This document shows, piece by piece, positions 24,370 to 34,468 of a stretch of 64,000 nucleotides of DNA (its first letter is position 1; every line of letters starts with the position of its first letter). Source of the DNA: Schumannella soli. GTDB lineage: Bacteria; Actinomycetota; Actinomycetes; Actinomycetales; Microbacteriaceae. A program made the translations under genes and the position numbers. Location of the stretch: assembly GCF_006517435.1 (NCBI RefSeq), contig NZ_VHQG01000005.1, positions 203,222-267,221 of the forward strand, written 5' to 3'. The notes below the pieces were generated by a model. That model was not told the origin of the DNA and made no database searches. It was given only the letters and a program-made list of their open reading frames with translations.

Positions 24370-24381
24370 TGAATCGTGTGA
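24370..24381. promoter_or_regulatory. Second, weaker LacI-type site
   Basis: TGAATCGTGTGA shares the TGAATCG half of the operator at 24450 and lies 31 bp upstream of the LacI gene start; it may serve autoregulation. Confidence 0.4.
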
Positions 24382-24403
24382 ATCACGGTTCGGCGACGAC
24401 GGC

Positions 24404-24433
24404 TTGCGCTCGACGGCGCGACGCGTCTACAGT
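24404..24433 (+). promoter_or_regulatory. Promoter of the rhamnose operon
   Basis: TTGCGC (24404-24409) and TACAGT (24428-24433) are 18 bp apart, placing transcription start near 24440. Confidence 0.65.
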
Positions 24434-24449
24434 GACACGACACCGCATC

Positions 24450-24461
24450 TGAATCGTTTCA
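24450..24461. promoter_or_regulatory. LacI-type operator of the rhamnose operon
   Basis: TGAATCGTTTCA, a palindrome with central CG, just downstream of the predicted transcription start. Confidence 0.75.
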
Positions 24462-24510
24462 AAGCAACTCCGAGACGACCCAGACGAGACCCTCGACGAG
24501 GAGGCCGGTC

Positions 24511-26106
24511 GTGCCCGACGACATCCCACCCGCCGCGCCCGCGACCGGCAGCACGCCGTCCGCCGGCGCCCCGAGCGGAGCCGCCGCATCCACCGCGCCG
24601 GCAGCGCCGAGCGCCCCCGCCGCGCTCGAGCTGCGCGACATCTCCAAGGCCTTCGGCCAGGTGATCGCCCTGCGCTCGGGCACTCTGCGCCTCGAGTCGG
24701 GCAGCATCCACGCCCTCATCGGCGAGAACGGCGCCGGCAAGTCGACGCTCGTCAAGATCATCGCCGGGCTCTACCAGCGCGACGCGGGCGAGTTCCTGCT
24801 CGGCGGCGAGAGCGTCGACTTCCGCTCCACCGCCGAGTCGAAGGCGGCCGGCATCGCCGTCATCTACCAGGAGCCCACGCTCTTCCCCGACCTCAGCGTG
24901 ACCGAGAACATCTTCATGGGGCGTCAGCCGCTCAAGGGACTGCGCCGCATCGATCGCGCGGCCATGCGCGAGCAGGCGCTCGGCCTGTTCCAGCGGCTCG
25001 GCGTGCGCATCCACCCCGACCGTCCCGCGCGCGGCCTCTCGATCGCCGACCAGCAGATCATCGAGATCGCCAAGGCCATCTCGCTCGACGCCCGCGTGCT
25101 CGTCATGGACGAGCCGACCGCGGCCCTCAGCGGCGTCGAGGTCGATCGGCTCTTCGCCGTCGCCCGCGCGCTGCGCGACGAGGGACGGGCCCTGCTCTTC
25201 ATCTCGCACCGCTTCGACGAGGTGTTCGCCCTCTGCGACACCGTCACCGTCATGCGCGACGGCGCCTACATCGCGACCCAGCCGATCGCCGAGACCGACA
25301 CCGCCAAGCTCGTGCGGCAGATGGTCGGCCGGGATGTCGCCGAGCTGTTCCCGAAGCAGGAGGCCGTGATCGGCGACGAGCTGCTGCGGGTCGAAGGACT
25401 GACCTCCCCGCTGTTCGCCGACGTCGACCTCAGCGTGCGCTCGGGCGAGATCGTCGGGCTCGCCGGCCTCGTCGGCGCCGGACGCAGCGAGGTCGTGCGC
25501 GCCGTCTTCGGCGTCGATCGCTACGACTCGGGCACCGTCACCGTCGAGGGACGCGCTCTCGCGCCGCACGACCCGACCGCCGCCATGCGCGCCGGCCTCG
25601 CGCTCGTGCCCGAAGACCGCCGCGCCCAGGGGCTCGTGCTCGGCACGACCGTGGCCCGCAACCTGACCATGGCGATCCGCTCGAAGCTCACGAAGGCCGG
25701 CATCCTCACCCGCGCCGCCGAGAACCAGGCCGCCCGCGTCTGGGCCAGCCGGCTCGAGGTGAAGTCGAGTGCACTCGACGCCGAGGTCGGCACCTTCAGC
25801 GGCGGCAACCAGCAGAAGGTCGTGCTGGCCAAGTGGCTGGCCACGAACCCCAAGGTGCTCATCGTCGACGAGCCCACGCGCGGCATCGACGTCGGCACGA
25901 AGAGCGAGGTGCACCGCCTGCTGAGCGAGCTCGCCGGTCAGGGGCTCGGCATCCTCATGATCTCGTCGGAGCTGCCCGAGGTGCTCGGCATGGCCGACCG
26001 CGTCATCGTCATGCGCGAAGGCCGCGTCACGGCCGAGCTGAGCCGAGCGGATGCGAACCCCGAGTCGGTCATGAGCGCCGCGACCGGAGCGGGGGCCGCC
26101 GCGTGA
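24511..26106 (+). CDS. rhaT: Rhamnose ABC transporter ATP-binding protein (two nucleotide-binding domains)
   Basis: A 531-residue energising subunit of a CUT2-type sugar importer. Domain 1 has Walker A GENGAGKST (71-79), signature LSIADQQIIEIAKA and Walker B VLVMDEPTAAL. Domain 2 has a degenerate Walker A (GLVGAGRSE, Lys replaced by Arg) but a good signature (FSGGNQQKVVLAKWL) and DEPTRGID, as is normal in this family. A Pro/Ala-rich N-terminus (1-36) is extra. The GTG at 24511 follows GAGGAGG at good spacing. It is the first gene of an operon whose downstream enzymes identify rhamnose as the substrate. Confidence 0.92.
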   Translation: MPDDIPPAAPATGSTPSAGAPSGAAASTAPAAPSAPAALELRDISKAFGQVIALRSGTLRLESGSIHALIGENGAGKSTLVKIIAGLYQRDAGEFLLGGESVDFRSTAESKAAGIAVIYQEPTLFPDLSVTENIFMGRQPLKGLRRIDRAAMREQALGLFQRLGVRIHPDRPARGLSIADQQIIEIAKAISLDARVLVMDEPTAALSGVEVDRLFAVARALRDEGRALLFISHRFDEVFALCDTVTVMRDGAYIATQPIAETDTAKLVRQMVGRDVAELFPKQEAVIGDELLRVEGLTSPLFADVDLSVRSGEIVGLAGLVGAGRSEVVRAVFGVDRYDSGTVTVEGRALAPHDPTAAMRAGLALVPEDRRAQGLVLGTTVARNLTMAIRSKLTKAGILTRAAENQAARVWASRLEVKSSALDAEVGTFSGGNQQKVVLAKWLATNPKVLIVDEPTRGIDVGTKSEVHRLLSELAGQGLGILMISSELPEVLGMADRVIVMREGRVTAELSRADANPESVMSAATGAGAAA

Positions 26107-27134
26107 GCGCCGCCACCACCTCCTTCGCCCGCCGCGGCGTGCTGGGTCGTCTCAGTGCGCTCGCCGCCGCCCGCGAGACCGGCATCTTCCTCGCGCTCGT
26201 GCTCGTGCTCGTCGTCACGACGGCGAAGAGCCCGAGCTTCCTGTTCAGCGCCGACGGCTTCCGCGACCTGCTGCTGACGCCCTCGACGCTCGTGCTCATC
26301 GCCGTCGGCCAGGCGATCGTCATCATCACCCGCAACGTCGACCTCTCGGTCGGCTCGATCATCGGCCTGACCGCCTACCTCACCGGCGTGCTGTTCAAGT
26401 ACAACCCCGGGCTGCCCATCCCGGTCGTCATGCTGCTGGCTGTGCTGTTCGGCGCGGGCCTCGGTCTCGTCAACGGCGTGCTCGTCTCGGTGGCCAAGGT
26501 GCCGTCGCTCGTCATCACGCTCGGAACTCTGTATGCCTATCGCGGCATCAACGTCGTCTGGACGGGCAGCAACCGCATCAACGCCTCGGACATGCCCCGC
26601 GACTTCCTCGCGATCGGCACCGCGAAACTGTGGGTCCTGCCCGTGATCACGCTCATCGCCGTGGTCGTCCTCGTGATCGCCGCCCTCGTGCTGCGCAGCT
26701 CGCGCAGCGGGCGCGAGCTCTACGCGATCGGATCCGACCCCGACGCCGCGCACCTCTACGGCCTCAAGGTCGGGCGCCGCGTGCTCTGGGCCTTCGTCGC
26801 GAGCGGCACCCTCGCCGGACTCGCCGGCGTGCTCTACACCGCGCGCTACGGCACGGTCGACTCGCAGGCCGGCTACGGCCTCGAGCTGCAGGCCGTCGGC
26901 GCGGCCGTCATCGGCGGCGTCGCGATCTTCGGCGGCAGCGGCTCGGTCGGCGGCGCCGCCCTCGGCGCGGTGCTGCTGCTCACGATCAACCGGGCGCTGC
27001 CGGTGCTCGGCATCCCCGACTTCTGGCAGGGCGCCGTCGTCGGCGTGCTGATCATCGCGGCGATCATCCTCGACCGCCTGCTCGCCTTGCGACAAGCCCG
27101 AAAGCTCACGGTCATGGAGGACTCGGCAGCATGA
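26103..27134 (+). CDS. rhaP: Rhamnose ABC transporter permease 1
   Basis: A 343-residue CUT2-family permease with eight to ten hydrophobic helices. GQAIVIITRNVDLSVGSIIG and the late GLELQAVGAAVIGGVAIFGG are the conserved family segments. The GTG start overlaps the upstream ATPase stop by four bases. It pairs with the next gene, giving a heterodimeric channel. Confidence 0.92.
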   Translation: MSAATTSFARRGVLGRLSALAAARETGIFLALVLVLVVTTAKSPSFLFSADGFRDLLLTPSTLVLIAVGQAIVIITRNVDLSVGSIIGLTAYLTGVLFKYNPGLPIPVVMLLAVLFGAGLGLVNGVLVSVAKVPSLVITLGTLYAYRGINVVWTGSNRINASDMPRDFLAIGTAKLWVLPVITLIAVVVLVIAALVLRSSRSGRELYAIGSDPDAAHLYGLKVGRRVLWAFVASGTLAGLAGVLYTARYGTVDSQAGYGLELQAVGAAVIGGVAIFGGSGSVGGAALGAVLLLTINRALPVLGIPDFWQGAVVGVLIIAAIILDRLLALRQARKLTVMEDSAA

Positions 27135-28168
27135 GCACCACCGCATCCGCCGCCGGCTCGACCGGCGAGACCCGGGCCTACCGCGACTACGGCCGCCCGC
27201 TGTGGCGCCGCGTGCTGCTCTCGCGCGAGGCCGCCGTGATCGCGCTGCTGATCCTCGTCTGGATCGTCGGCTACACCCAGGTGCCGCACTTCGCGGCGCC
27301 GATCACGCTGACCTTCCTGCTGCAGGACATGGCGCCCGTGCTGCTCATCGCGCTGCCGATGACGCTCATCATCATCACCGGCGAGATCGACCTCTCGGTC
27401 GCGAGCGTCATGGGGCTCTCGAGCGCGCTCATCGGCATCCTCACCCAGCAGGGATGGGCCTTCGGCGCCGCCTTCCTGGTCGCGCTGATCGTCGGGCTCG
27501 TCGCCGGCCTCGTCAACGGCGTGCTCGTGACCGTCGTCGGGCTGCCCTCGCTCGCCGTCACGATCGGCACGCTCGCGCTCTACCGCGGAATCGCGCAGGG
27601 ACTGCTCGGCTCGAAGGCGATCACCGACTTCCCGTCGGAGTGGACCTCGCTCGCGACCGGCAACATCCCCGGCACCCCGCTGCCGATCGTGACCGTGCTC
27701 ATCGTCGTGCTCGCGCTCGTCTTCGGACTGCTGCTGCACTTCACGCCCTTCGGCCGCGGCGTCTACGCGATCGGCCTCAGCGCGGATGCGGCGGCCTTCT
27801 CGGGCGTGCGCATCACCCGCACCAAGATCATCCTGTTCGCCCTCGCCGGGCTCGTCTCGGCCGTCGCCGGCGCCTACTACACGCTGCGCTTCGGCAGCGC
27901 CCGCGGCGACAACGCCACGGGCCTCGAGCTGTCGGTCGTCGCGGCCGTGCTGCTCGGCGGCGTGTCGATCTTCGGCGGCCGGGGCGCCCTGCCCGGCGTG
28001 CTCGCCGGGGCCCTCCTCATCGGAGCGATCGCCAGCGCGCTGCGCCTCGCCGGCATCACCTCCGACGTCATCAACGTGGTCACCGGAGTGCTGCTCGTGC
28101 TCTCCGTCGTGATCGCCGGTCTGCTCGGCAAGCTGCGCTTCCGCCGGCTTCGCATCGTCAAGAGCTGA
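27131..28168 (+). CDS. rhaQ: Rhamnose ABC transporter permease 2
   Basis: A 345-residue paralogue of the preceding permease (ITGEIDLSVASVMGLSSA, GLELSVVAAVLLGGVSIFGG). The ATG overlaps the upstream stop by four bases (ATGA). Two distinct permease genes in tandem is the layout of characterised RhaSTPQ transporters. Confidence 0.92.
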   Translation: MSTTASAAGSTGETRAYRDYGRPLWRRVLLSREAAVIALLILVWIVGYTQVPHFAAPITLTFLLQDMAPVLLIALPMTLIIITGEIDLSVASVMGLSSALIGILTQQGWAFGAAFLVALIVGLVAGLVNGVLVTVVGLPSLAVTIGTLALYRGIAQGLLGSKAITDFPSEWTSLATGNIPGTPLPIVTVLIVVLALVFGLLLHFTPFGRGVYAIGLSADAAAFSGVRITRTKIILFALAGLVSAVAGAYYTLRFGSARGDNATGLELSVVAAVLLGGVSIFGGRGALPGVLAGALLIGAIASALRLAGITSDVINVVTGVLLVLSVVIAGLLGKLRFRRLRIVKS

Positions 28169-28230
28169 CCGACAGCGGTACCCAGCACCACCCACCACCT
28201 GCACCACACATCCACTCGAGAGGACCACTG

Positions 28231-29265
28231 ATGCTCCCCACCAGCACCCGCAGCCTGCGCATCGCCGGCGTCGCCGTGCTCGCCTCGGCCGCCCTGCTGC
28301 TCACCGGCTGCGCCGCGTCCACCGGCGACTCCGGATCGGGCGACGGCTCGAAGAACTACCAGATCACCTTCCTGCCGAAGAACCTCGGCAACGCGTACTT
28401 CGACACCTCCGACGCCGGCGGCGAGAAGGCCATCAAGGAGTTCAAGGGCACCTACGCCGAGGTCGGCCCCGCGAAGGCCTCGCCCGACGCGCAGGTGAGC
28501 TACATCAACACGCTCACCCAGAAGCAGGTCGGCGCGATCGTCATGTCGGCCAACGACCAGAAGGCCCCCTGCGACGCCATCAAGCAGGCCCGCGACGCCG
28601 GCGTGAAGGTCGTCACCTTCGACTCCGACACGAGCGCCGACTGCCGCGACCTGTTCATCAACCAGGCCACCGCCGAGGGCATCGCCAAGGTGCAGGTCGA
28701 CCTGATCACCAAGGAGATCGGCGACAGCGGCGAGATCGCCGTGCTGTCGGCCGCCGCCAACGCGACCAACCAGAACGCCTGGATCGACCTCATGAAGAAG
28801 GACCTCGAGGCGAACCACCCGAACGTCAAGCTCGTGGATGTCGTCTACGGCGACGACGACGACCAGACATCCTTCGACAAGACGGCGGGTCTGCTGCAGT
28901 CGCACCCGAACCTCAAGGGCATCGTCTCGCCGACCACCGTCGGCATCGCGGCCGCCGCGCGCTACCTCTCGACCTCGTCGTTCAAGGGCCAGGTCAAGCT
29001 GACCGGTCTCGGCACGCCGAACCAGATGCGCGAGTACGTGACCGACGGCACGGTCGAGGAGTTCGCCCTGTGGAACCCGGGTGACCTCGGCTACCTCGCG
29101 GCCTACGCGGCGAAGGCGCTCATCGACGGCGACATCACCGGCAAGGAGGGCGACAGCTTCAAGGCCGGCGACCTCGGCGAGTACAAGGTCGGCAAGGACG
29201 GCACCGTGCTCCTCGGCGACCCGTTCGTCTTCAACAAGGACAACATCGGCGACTTCAAGTTCTGA
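28231..29265 (+). CDS. rhaS: Rhamnose ABC transporter substrate-binding lipoprotein
   Basis: A 344-residue extracellular sugar-binding lipoprotein of the ribose/rhamnose-binding type. The signal peptide ends LLLTGC, making Cys27 the lipidated residue, followed by a Ser/Gly/Asp-rich linker. The binding fold begins YQITFLPKNLGNAYFDTSD. GAGAGGACC lies a few bases before the ATG. A very stable hairpin follows the gene, probably to allow higher expression of this subunit than of the downstream enzymes. Confidence 0.93.
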   Translation: MLPTSTRSLRIAGVAVLASAALLLTGCAASTGDSGSGDGSKNYQITFLPKNLGNAYFDTSDAGGEKAIKEFKGTYAEVGPAKASPDAQVSYINTLTQKQVGAIVMSANDQKAPCDAIKQARDAGVKVVTFDSDTSADCRDLFINQATAEGIAKVQVDLITKEIGDSGEIAVLSAAANATNQNAWIDLMKKDLEANHPNVKLVDVVYGDDDDQTSFDKTAGLLQSHPNLKGIVSPTTVGIAAAARYLSTSSFKGQVKLTGLGTPNQMREYVTDGTVEEFALWNPGDLGYLAAYAAKALIDGDITGKEGDSFKAGDLGEYKVGKDGTVLLGDPFVFNKDNIGDFKF

Positions 29266-29280
29266 GCCGCTGACCTGTCC

Positions 29281-29309
29281 GGTGGCCCGGGCGTCGCGCC
29301 CGGGCCACC
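29281..29309 (+). terminator. Intra-operon hairpin after rhaS
   Basis: A 13-bp perfect stem (29281-29293 with 29297-29309) and TCG loop without a T tract, 16 nt after the rhaS stop. Likely a partial terminator or mRNA 3'-end stabiliser separating transport from catabolic genes. Confidence 0.7.
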
Positions 29310-29397
29310 CCATCCACCCGCGAATCCGCCGCTGCGACAGCCGAGCTGTCGGGCAGCGCCGCCACCCGAACACCCGCACCGACCGGAGGAGAGCACC

Positions 29398-29742
29398 ATG
29401 TCCCGCGTCTGCTTCCGCCTGCGCGTGCGACCCGAGCTCGTCGACGAGTACCGCGAGCGCCACCGCGCCGTGCCCGACGAGATGCTGCGCGAGATCGCCG
29501 CCTCGGGCCGCCGCGACTACACGATCTTCCTCGCCGACGACGGCGAGCTGGTGGGCGTCTTCACCGTCGACGACCTCGCCGCCTCCACCGCCTACCTCGC
29601 CGCCTCGCCCATCGCCACCGCGTGGGAGGCCGAGTCGGCCCACTACTTCCTCGACCTCGACGGCCGCCCCGATCAGGGGATGCGCGTGCTCGACGAGGTC
29701 TTCTCCCTCGACGACCAGCTGACCAGGAGCACCGCCTCATGA
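29398..29742 (+). CDS. rhaM: L-rhamnose mutarotase
   Basis: A 114-residue enzyme interconverting the anomers of L-rhamnose so that the isomerase is supplied with its substrate. RPELVDEYRERHRAVPDEM at residues 11-29 contains the active-site His region, and the fold length matches RhaM/YiiL (about 105-115). GGAGGAGAG lies just before the ATG. It is coupled to the isomerase gene by an ATGA overlap. Confidence 0.93.
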   Translation: MSRVCFRLRVRPELVDEYRERHRAVPDEMLREIAASGRRDYTIFLADDGELVGVFTVDDLAASTAYLAASPIATAWEAESAHYFLDLDGRPDQGMRVLDEVFSLDDQLTRSTAS

Positions 29743-30905
29743 CCGACTTCTCTGACATCGCCCCGCGGCTCGCGGAGCAGGCGATCGAGCTGCCCTCGTG
29801 GGCGTTCGGCAACTCGGGCACGCGGTTCAAGGTCTTCGCGCAGCCGGGCGTTCCGCGCGATCCCTTCGAGAAGATCAGCGACGCCGCGCAGGTGCACAGG
29901 CTGACCGGACTGGCGCCGAAGGTCGCGCTGCACATCCCGTGGGACAAGGTCGACGACTTCGGCGCGCTCGCCCGTCACGCCGCCGACGAGGGCGTCGCCC
30001 TCGGCACGGTGAACTCGAACACCTTCCAGGACGACGACTACAAGCTCGGCAGCGTCACCCACCGCGACGACCGCATCCGCCAGAAGGCGATCGATCACCA
30101 CTTCGAGTGCATCGACGTGATGAACGAGACCGGCTCGCGCGACCTCAAGATCTGGCTCGCCGACGGCACGAACTACCCGGGTCAGGATGACGTGCGCGGC
30201 CGTCAGGACCGCCTCGCCGACTCGCTGCAGAAGATCTACGACCGCCTCGGCGACGACCAGCGCCTCGTGCTCGAGTACAAGTTCTTCGAGCCGGCGTTCT
30301 ATCACACGGATGTTCCCGACTGGGGGACGAGCTACGCCCAGGTGAGCGCCCTCGGGCCGAAGGCGATGGTGTGCCTCGACACGGGTCACCACGCGCCGGG
30401 CACGAACATCGAGTTCATCGTCATGCAGCTGCTGCGCCTGGGAAAGCTCGGCAGCTTCGACTTCAACTCGCGCTTCTACGCCGATGACGACCTCATCGTC
30501 GGGGCGGCGGATCCGTTCCAGCTGTTCCGCATCCTCGTCGAGGTCATCCGCGGCGGCGGCTACGGCGCCGGCTCGGATGTCGCGTTCATGCTCGACCAGT
30601 GCCACAACGTCGAGGACAAGATCCCCGGCCAGATCCGCAGCGTGCTCAACGTGCAGGAGATGACGGCGCGCGCGCTGCTCGTCGACCGGGGCGCGCTCGA
30701 CGCCGCGCAGACGGCGGGCGACGTGCTCGGCGCCCACGGCATCCTCATGGACGCCTTCTACACGGATGTGCGCCCGGCGCTCGCCGAGTGGCGCGAGTCG
30801 CGCGGGCTGCCGGCCGACCCGATGCGCGCCTACGCCGAGTCGGGCTACGGCGCGGGCATCGCGGCGTCGCGCGTCGGCGGCGAGCAGGCGGGATGGGGCG
30901 CGTGA
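29739..30905 (+). CDS. rhaI: L-rhamnose isomerase (RhaI type)
   Basis: A 388-residue TIM-barrel isomerase converting L-rhamnose to L-rhamnulose with divalent metals. Metal/substrate residues are seen in LEYKFFEPAFYHTDVPDWG, CLDTGHHAPGTNIE and FDFNSRFYADDDL. Sequence and length fit the Pseudomonas stutzeri-type RhaI found in actinobacteria rather than the E. coli RhaA type. It overlaps both neighbours by four bases. Confidence 0.93.
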   Translation: MTDFSDIAPRLAEQAIELPSWAFGNSGTRFKVFAQPGVPRDPFEKISDAAQVHRLTGLAPKVALHIPWDKVDDFGALARHAADEGVALGTVNSNTFQDDDYKLGSVTHRDDRIRQKAIDHHFECIDVMNETGSRDLKIWLADGTNYPGQDDVRGRQDRLADSLQKIYDRLGDDQRLVLEYKFFEPAFYHTDVPDWGTSYAQVSALGPKAMVCLDTGHHAPGTNIEFIVMQLLRLGKLGSFDFNSRFYADDDLIVGAADPFQLFRILVEVIRGGGYGAGSDVAFMLDQCHNVEDKIPGQIRSVLNVQEMTARALLVDRGALDAAQTAGDVLGAHGILMDAFYTDVRPALAEWRESRGLPADPMRAYAESGYGAGIAASRVGGEQAGWGA

Positions 30906-32977
30906 GCGGCGACGTCATCGGCACGGACGGCGGCGCCTCGGCGGGCGGCGCGGCGAAGCACGAGCTCATCGCGCGGTCGAACCGCCTCGGCTCGGAACCG
31001 CGCATCACGAACTACGCGGGCGGCAACACCTCGGCGAAGGGCGTCGAGACCGATCCCGTCACAGGCGAGCCGGTCGAGCTGCTCTGGGTGAAGGGCTCCG
31101 GCGGAGACCTCGGCACTCTCACCGAGTCGGGCCTCGCGGTGCTGCGCCTCGACCGGCTGCGCGCGCTGCAGGGCGTCTATCCCGGCGTCGAGCGCGAAGA
31201 CGAGATGGTCGCCGCCTTCGACTACTGCCTGCACGGCAAGGGCGGTGCGGCCCCGTCGATCGACACGGCCATGCACGGGCTGGTGGATGCGGCGCACGTC
31301 GACCACCTGCACCCGGATGCGGGCATCGCCTTCGCGACCGCGGCCGACGGCCCGGCGCTCACGGCGGCGGCGTTCGGCGGACGCGTGGCCTGGGTGCCGT
31401 GGCGTCGTCCCGGATTCCAGCTCGGTCTGGACATCGCCGCGATCAAGGCCGCGAACCCGGATGCGGTCGGCTGCATCCTCGGCGGCCACGGCATCACCGC
31501 CTGGGGCGACACGAGTGACGAGGCCGAGGAGCGCTCGCGCTGGATCATCGACACGGCCGAGGCCTACCTCGCCGAGCACGGCTCGGCGGAGCCCTTCGGC
31601 CCGGCGCGCGAGGGCTTCGGCGCCCTGCCTGCAGCGGAGCGGCACGCGAAGGCGGCGGCGCTCGCCGCGACGATCCGCGGCCTCGCCTCGCACGACAAGC
31701 CCATGGTCGGGCATTTCACGGATGCCGACGTCGTTCTCGACTTCCTCGCCGCGGAGAAGGCGCCCGCGCTCGCCGCGCTCGGCACGAGCTGCCCCGACCA
31801 CTTCCTGCGCACCAAGGTCAAGCCGATGCTGCTCGACCTGCCGGCGGACGCGTCCGTCGAGGACTCGATCGCGCGCCTGAAGGAGCTGCACGAGGCCTAC
31901 CGCGCCGACTACACCGCCTACTACGACGCCCACGCGACGGCCGAGAGTCCGGCGATGCGCGGCGCGGATCCGCTGATCGTGCTCGTGCCCGGCGTCGGCA
32001 TGTTCAGCTACGGCGCGAACAAGCAGACCGCCCGCGTCGCCGGCGAGTTCTACGTCAACGCGATCAACGTCATGCGCGGCGCCGAGTCGGTGTCGACCTA
32101 CACGCCGATCGACGACGCCGAGAAGTTCCGCATCGAGTACTGGGCGCTCGAGGAGGCGAAGCTGCAGCGCATGCCGAAGCCGAAGACCCACCAGGGCCGT
32201 GTCGCCTTCGTGACCGGCGCGGCATCCGGCATCGGCAAGGCGATCGCGACGCGGCTCGCCGCCGAGGGCGCCTGCGTCGTCGTGGCCGACCTCGACCTCG
32301 AGAAGGCCCAGGCGGCCGCGGCCGAGCTCGGCAGCACGGATGTCGCGATCGGCGTCGCCGCGAACGTCGCCGACGCGGCGGGGGTGCAGGCCGCGATGGA
32401 TGCGACGCTGCTCGCCTTCGGCGGCATCGACCTCGTCGTGAACAACGCCGGACTGTCGCTGTCGAAGCCGCTGCTCGAGACCACCGAGAAGGACTGGGAT
32501 CTGCAGCACGACGTCATGGCGAAGGGCTCGTTCCTGGTCTCGAAGGCGGCCGCGAAGGCGCTCATCGAGCAGGGGATGGGCGGCGACGTGATCTACATCT
32601 CGTCGAAGAACTCCGTCTTCGCCGGGCCGAACAACATCGCCTACTCGGCGACGAAGGCCGACCAGGCGCACCAGGTGCGCCTGCTCGCGGTCGAGCTCGG
32701 CGAGCACGGCATCCGCGTCAACGGCATCAACCCCGACGGGGTCGTGCGCGGCTCGGGCATCTTCGCCTCGGGCTGGGGCGCGAACCGCGCCGCGACGTAC
32801 GGCGTCGCGGAGGAGGACCTCGGGCAGTTCTACGCGAACCGCACGATCCTCAAGCGCGAGGTCGTTCCCGAGAACGTCGCCGATGCGGTGTTCGTGCTCA
32901 CGGGGCCCGAGCTCTCGCGCACGACCGGGCTCCACATCCCCGTCGACTCGGGCGTCGCCGCGGCGTTCCTGCGATGA
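30902..32977 (+). CDS. Bifunctional rhamnulose-1-phosphate aldolase / short-chain dehydrogenase
   Basis: A 691-residue fusion (RhaEW/YuxG type). Residues about 15-420 form a class II aldolase domain (ITNYAGGNTSAKG near 35-47, HVDHLHPDAG and GGHGITAWG supplying zinc ligands) that splits rhamnulose-1-phosphate to DHAP and L-lactaldehyde. Residues about 430-691 form an SDR domain with TGAASGIG near 437, NNAG, and YSATK near 580, which in characterised homologues oxidises lactaldehyde to lactate. The fusion channels the toxic aldehyde. The GTG start overlaps rhaI by four bases, and its end overlaps rhaB by four. Confidence 0.93.
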   Translation: MSGDVIGTDGGASAGGAAKHELIARSNRLGSEPRITNYAGGNTSAKGVETDPVTGEPVELLWVKGSGGDLGTLTESGLAVLRLDRLRALQGVYPGVEREDEMVAAFDYCLHGKGGAAPSIDTAMHGLVDAAHVDHLHPDAGIAFATAADGPALTAAAFGGRVAWVPWRRPGFQLGLDIAAIKAANPDAVGCILGGHGITAWGDTSDEAEERSRWIIDTAEAYLAEHGSAEPFGPAREGFGALPAAERHAKAAALAATIRGLASHDKPMVGHFTDADVVLDFLAAEKAPALAALGTSCPDHFLRTKVKPMLLDLPADASVEDSIARLKELHEAYRADYTAYYDAHATAESPAMRGADPLIVLVPGVGMFSYGANKQTARVAGEFYVNAINVMRGAESVSTYTPIDDAEKFRIEYWALEEAKLQRMPKPKTHQGRVAFVTGAASGIGKAIATRLAAEGACVVVADLDLEKAQAAAAELGSTDVAIGVAANVADAAGVQAAMDATLLAFGGIDLVVNNAGLSLSKPLLETTEKDWDLQHDVMAKGSFLVSKAAAKALIEQGMGGDVIYISSKNSVFAGPNNIAYSATKADQAHQVRLLAVELGEHGIRVNGINPDGVVRGSGIFASGWGANRAATYGVAEEDLGQFYANRTILKREVVPENVADAVFVLTGPELSRTTGLHIPVDSGVAAAFLR

Positions 32978-34455
32978 CCGGTCGATCCGGCGCCGTCGCC
33001 GCCGTCGACCTCGGGGCGACCTCGGGTCGCGTCGTCGTCGGCCGCGTCGACGGCGCCGGATCGTCGGCGCGCGTGCACCTCGACGAGGTCGCCCGCTTCG
33101 AGAACCGTCCGGTGCGCACCCTCGACGGGCTGCACTGGTCGGTGCTCGAGCTGTACCGGGATGCGGTCGAGGGCCTCGCCGCGGCCACCCGCGCCGCCCC
33201 CGACCTGGCCGGGATCGGCATCGACTCCTGGGCGGTCGACTACGCGCTCCTGCGCGGCGGGCGACTGCTCTCGACGCCCTACGCCTACCGCGACGAGCGC
33301 ACGGCCGCCGCGGTTCCGCGCGTGCACGCCCGCGTCGCCGCCGACGAGCTCTACGCCCGCAACGGCCTGCAGCATCTCGACTTCACGACCCTGTTCCAGC
33401 TCGACGCCGACCGCGAGGCCGGCGTGCTCGACCTCGCCGACCGGCTGCTGCTGCTGCCCGACCTGCTCGCGCACTGGCTGACCGGGGCCGAGGTCGCCGA
33501 GCGCACGAACGCGTCGACGACGGGGCTGCTCGGCGTCGCCGCGACGTCGGCCGCGGCCGCGGGCTCGGGCGCCGCCGACTGGGACCGCGACCTCGCCGTG
33601 CGCCTCGGCATCCCGCCGCGCATCCTGCCGCCGCTGGTGGATGCCGGCACCGAGCTCGGCGCACTCACCGCGACGGCCGCGCGCGGCGTCGGAGACACGA
33701 GCGCCCGCGTGATCGCCGTCGGCTCGCACGACACCGCCTCGGCGATCGTCGCCGTGCCCGCGACCGAGCCCGGCTTCGCCTACATCTCGAGCGGCACCTG
33801 GTCGCTGGTCGGCGTCGAGACCGAGCGCGCCGTCGTGACCGAGGAGGCCCGCCGGGCCGGGTTCACGAACGAGGGCGGCGTGGATGGGCGCACCCGGTTC
33901 CTGCACAACGTCATGGGCCTCTGGCTGCTGACCGAGAGCATCCGCGAGTGGGAGCGGGAGGACGGCGGCGTGCGCCCCGAGCTCGGCGCTCTGCTCGCGG
34001 CCGCGGCCGAGGTGCCCGCCGTCAGCGTCGCCGAGTTCGACGCCGACGATCCGGCGTTCACGGCCCCCGGCGACATGCCGGCGCGCATCGCCGCCTGGCT
34101 CACGGCGCACGACCGCCCCGTGCCGGCGACCCGGCCCGAGCTCGTGCGCGCGATCCTCGCCTCGCTCGCCACCGCATCCGCCCGCGCCGTGCACGAGGCC
34201 GCCCGCCTCAGCGGCCAGCCGGTGCGGGTCGTGCACATCGTCGGCGGCGGCAGCCGCAACGCGCTGCTCTGCCAGCTCACGGCCGACGCGACCGGGCTCC
34301 CGGTCGTCGCCGGCCCGGCCGAGGCGACCGCCCTCGGCAACGTGCTCGTGCAGGCCCGCGCCCTCGGGCTCGTGCGCGGCGACCTCGAGGCGCTGCGCGC
34401 GCTCGTGATCGCGTCGAGCGAGCTCACGACCTATCGTCCTCGTACCACCCACTGA
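32974..34455 (+). CDS. rhaB: Rhamnulokinase
   Basis: A 493-residue FGGY-family kinase phosphorylating L-rhamnulose at O1 with [17 protein letters not shown] at residues 10-23 is the N-terminal phosphate loop; [16 protein letters not shown] and VGGGSRN are the conserved C-terminal-domain motifs. It completes the pathway encoded by the two preceding genes. Confidence 0.94.
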   Translation: MTGRSGAVAAVDLGATSGRVVVGRVDGAGSSARVHLDEVARFENRPVRTLDGLHWSVLELYRDAVEGLAAATRAAPDLAGIGIDSWAVDYALLRGGRLLSTPYAYRDERTAAAVPRVHARVAADELYARNGLQHLDFTTLFQLDADREAGVLDLADRLLLLPDLLAHWLTGAEVAERTNASTTGLLGVAATSAAAAGSGAADWDRDLAVRLGIPPRILPPLVDAGTELGALTATAARGVGDTSARVIAVGSHDTASAIVAVPATEPGFAYISSGTWSLVGVETERAVVTEEARRAGFTNEGGVDGRTRFLHNVMGLWLLTESIREWEREDGGVRPELGALLAAAAEVPAVSVAEFDADDPAFTAPGDMPARIAAWLTAHDRPVPATRPELVRAILASLATASARAVHEAARLSGQPVRVVHIVGGGSRNALLCQLTADATGLPVVAGPAEATALGNVLVQARALGLVRGDLEALRALVIASSELTTYRPRTTH

Positions 34456-34468
34456 AGGATCCGCATCC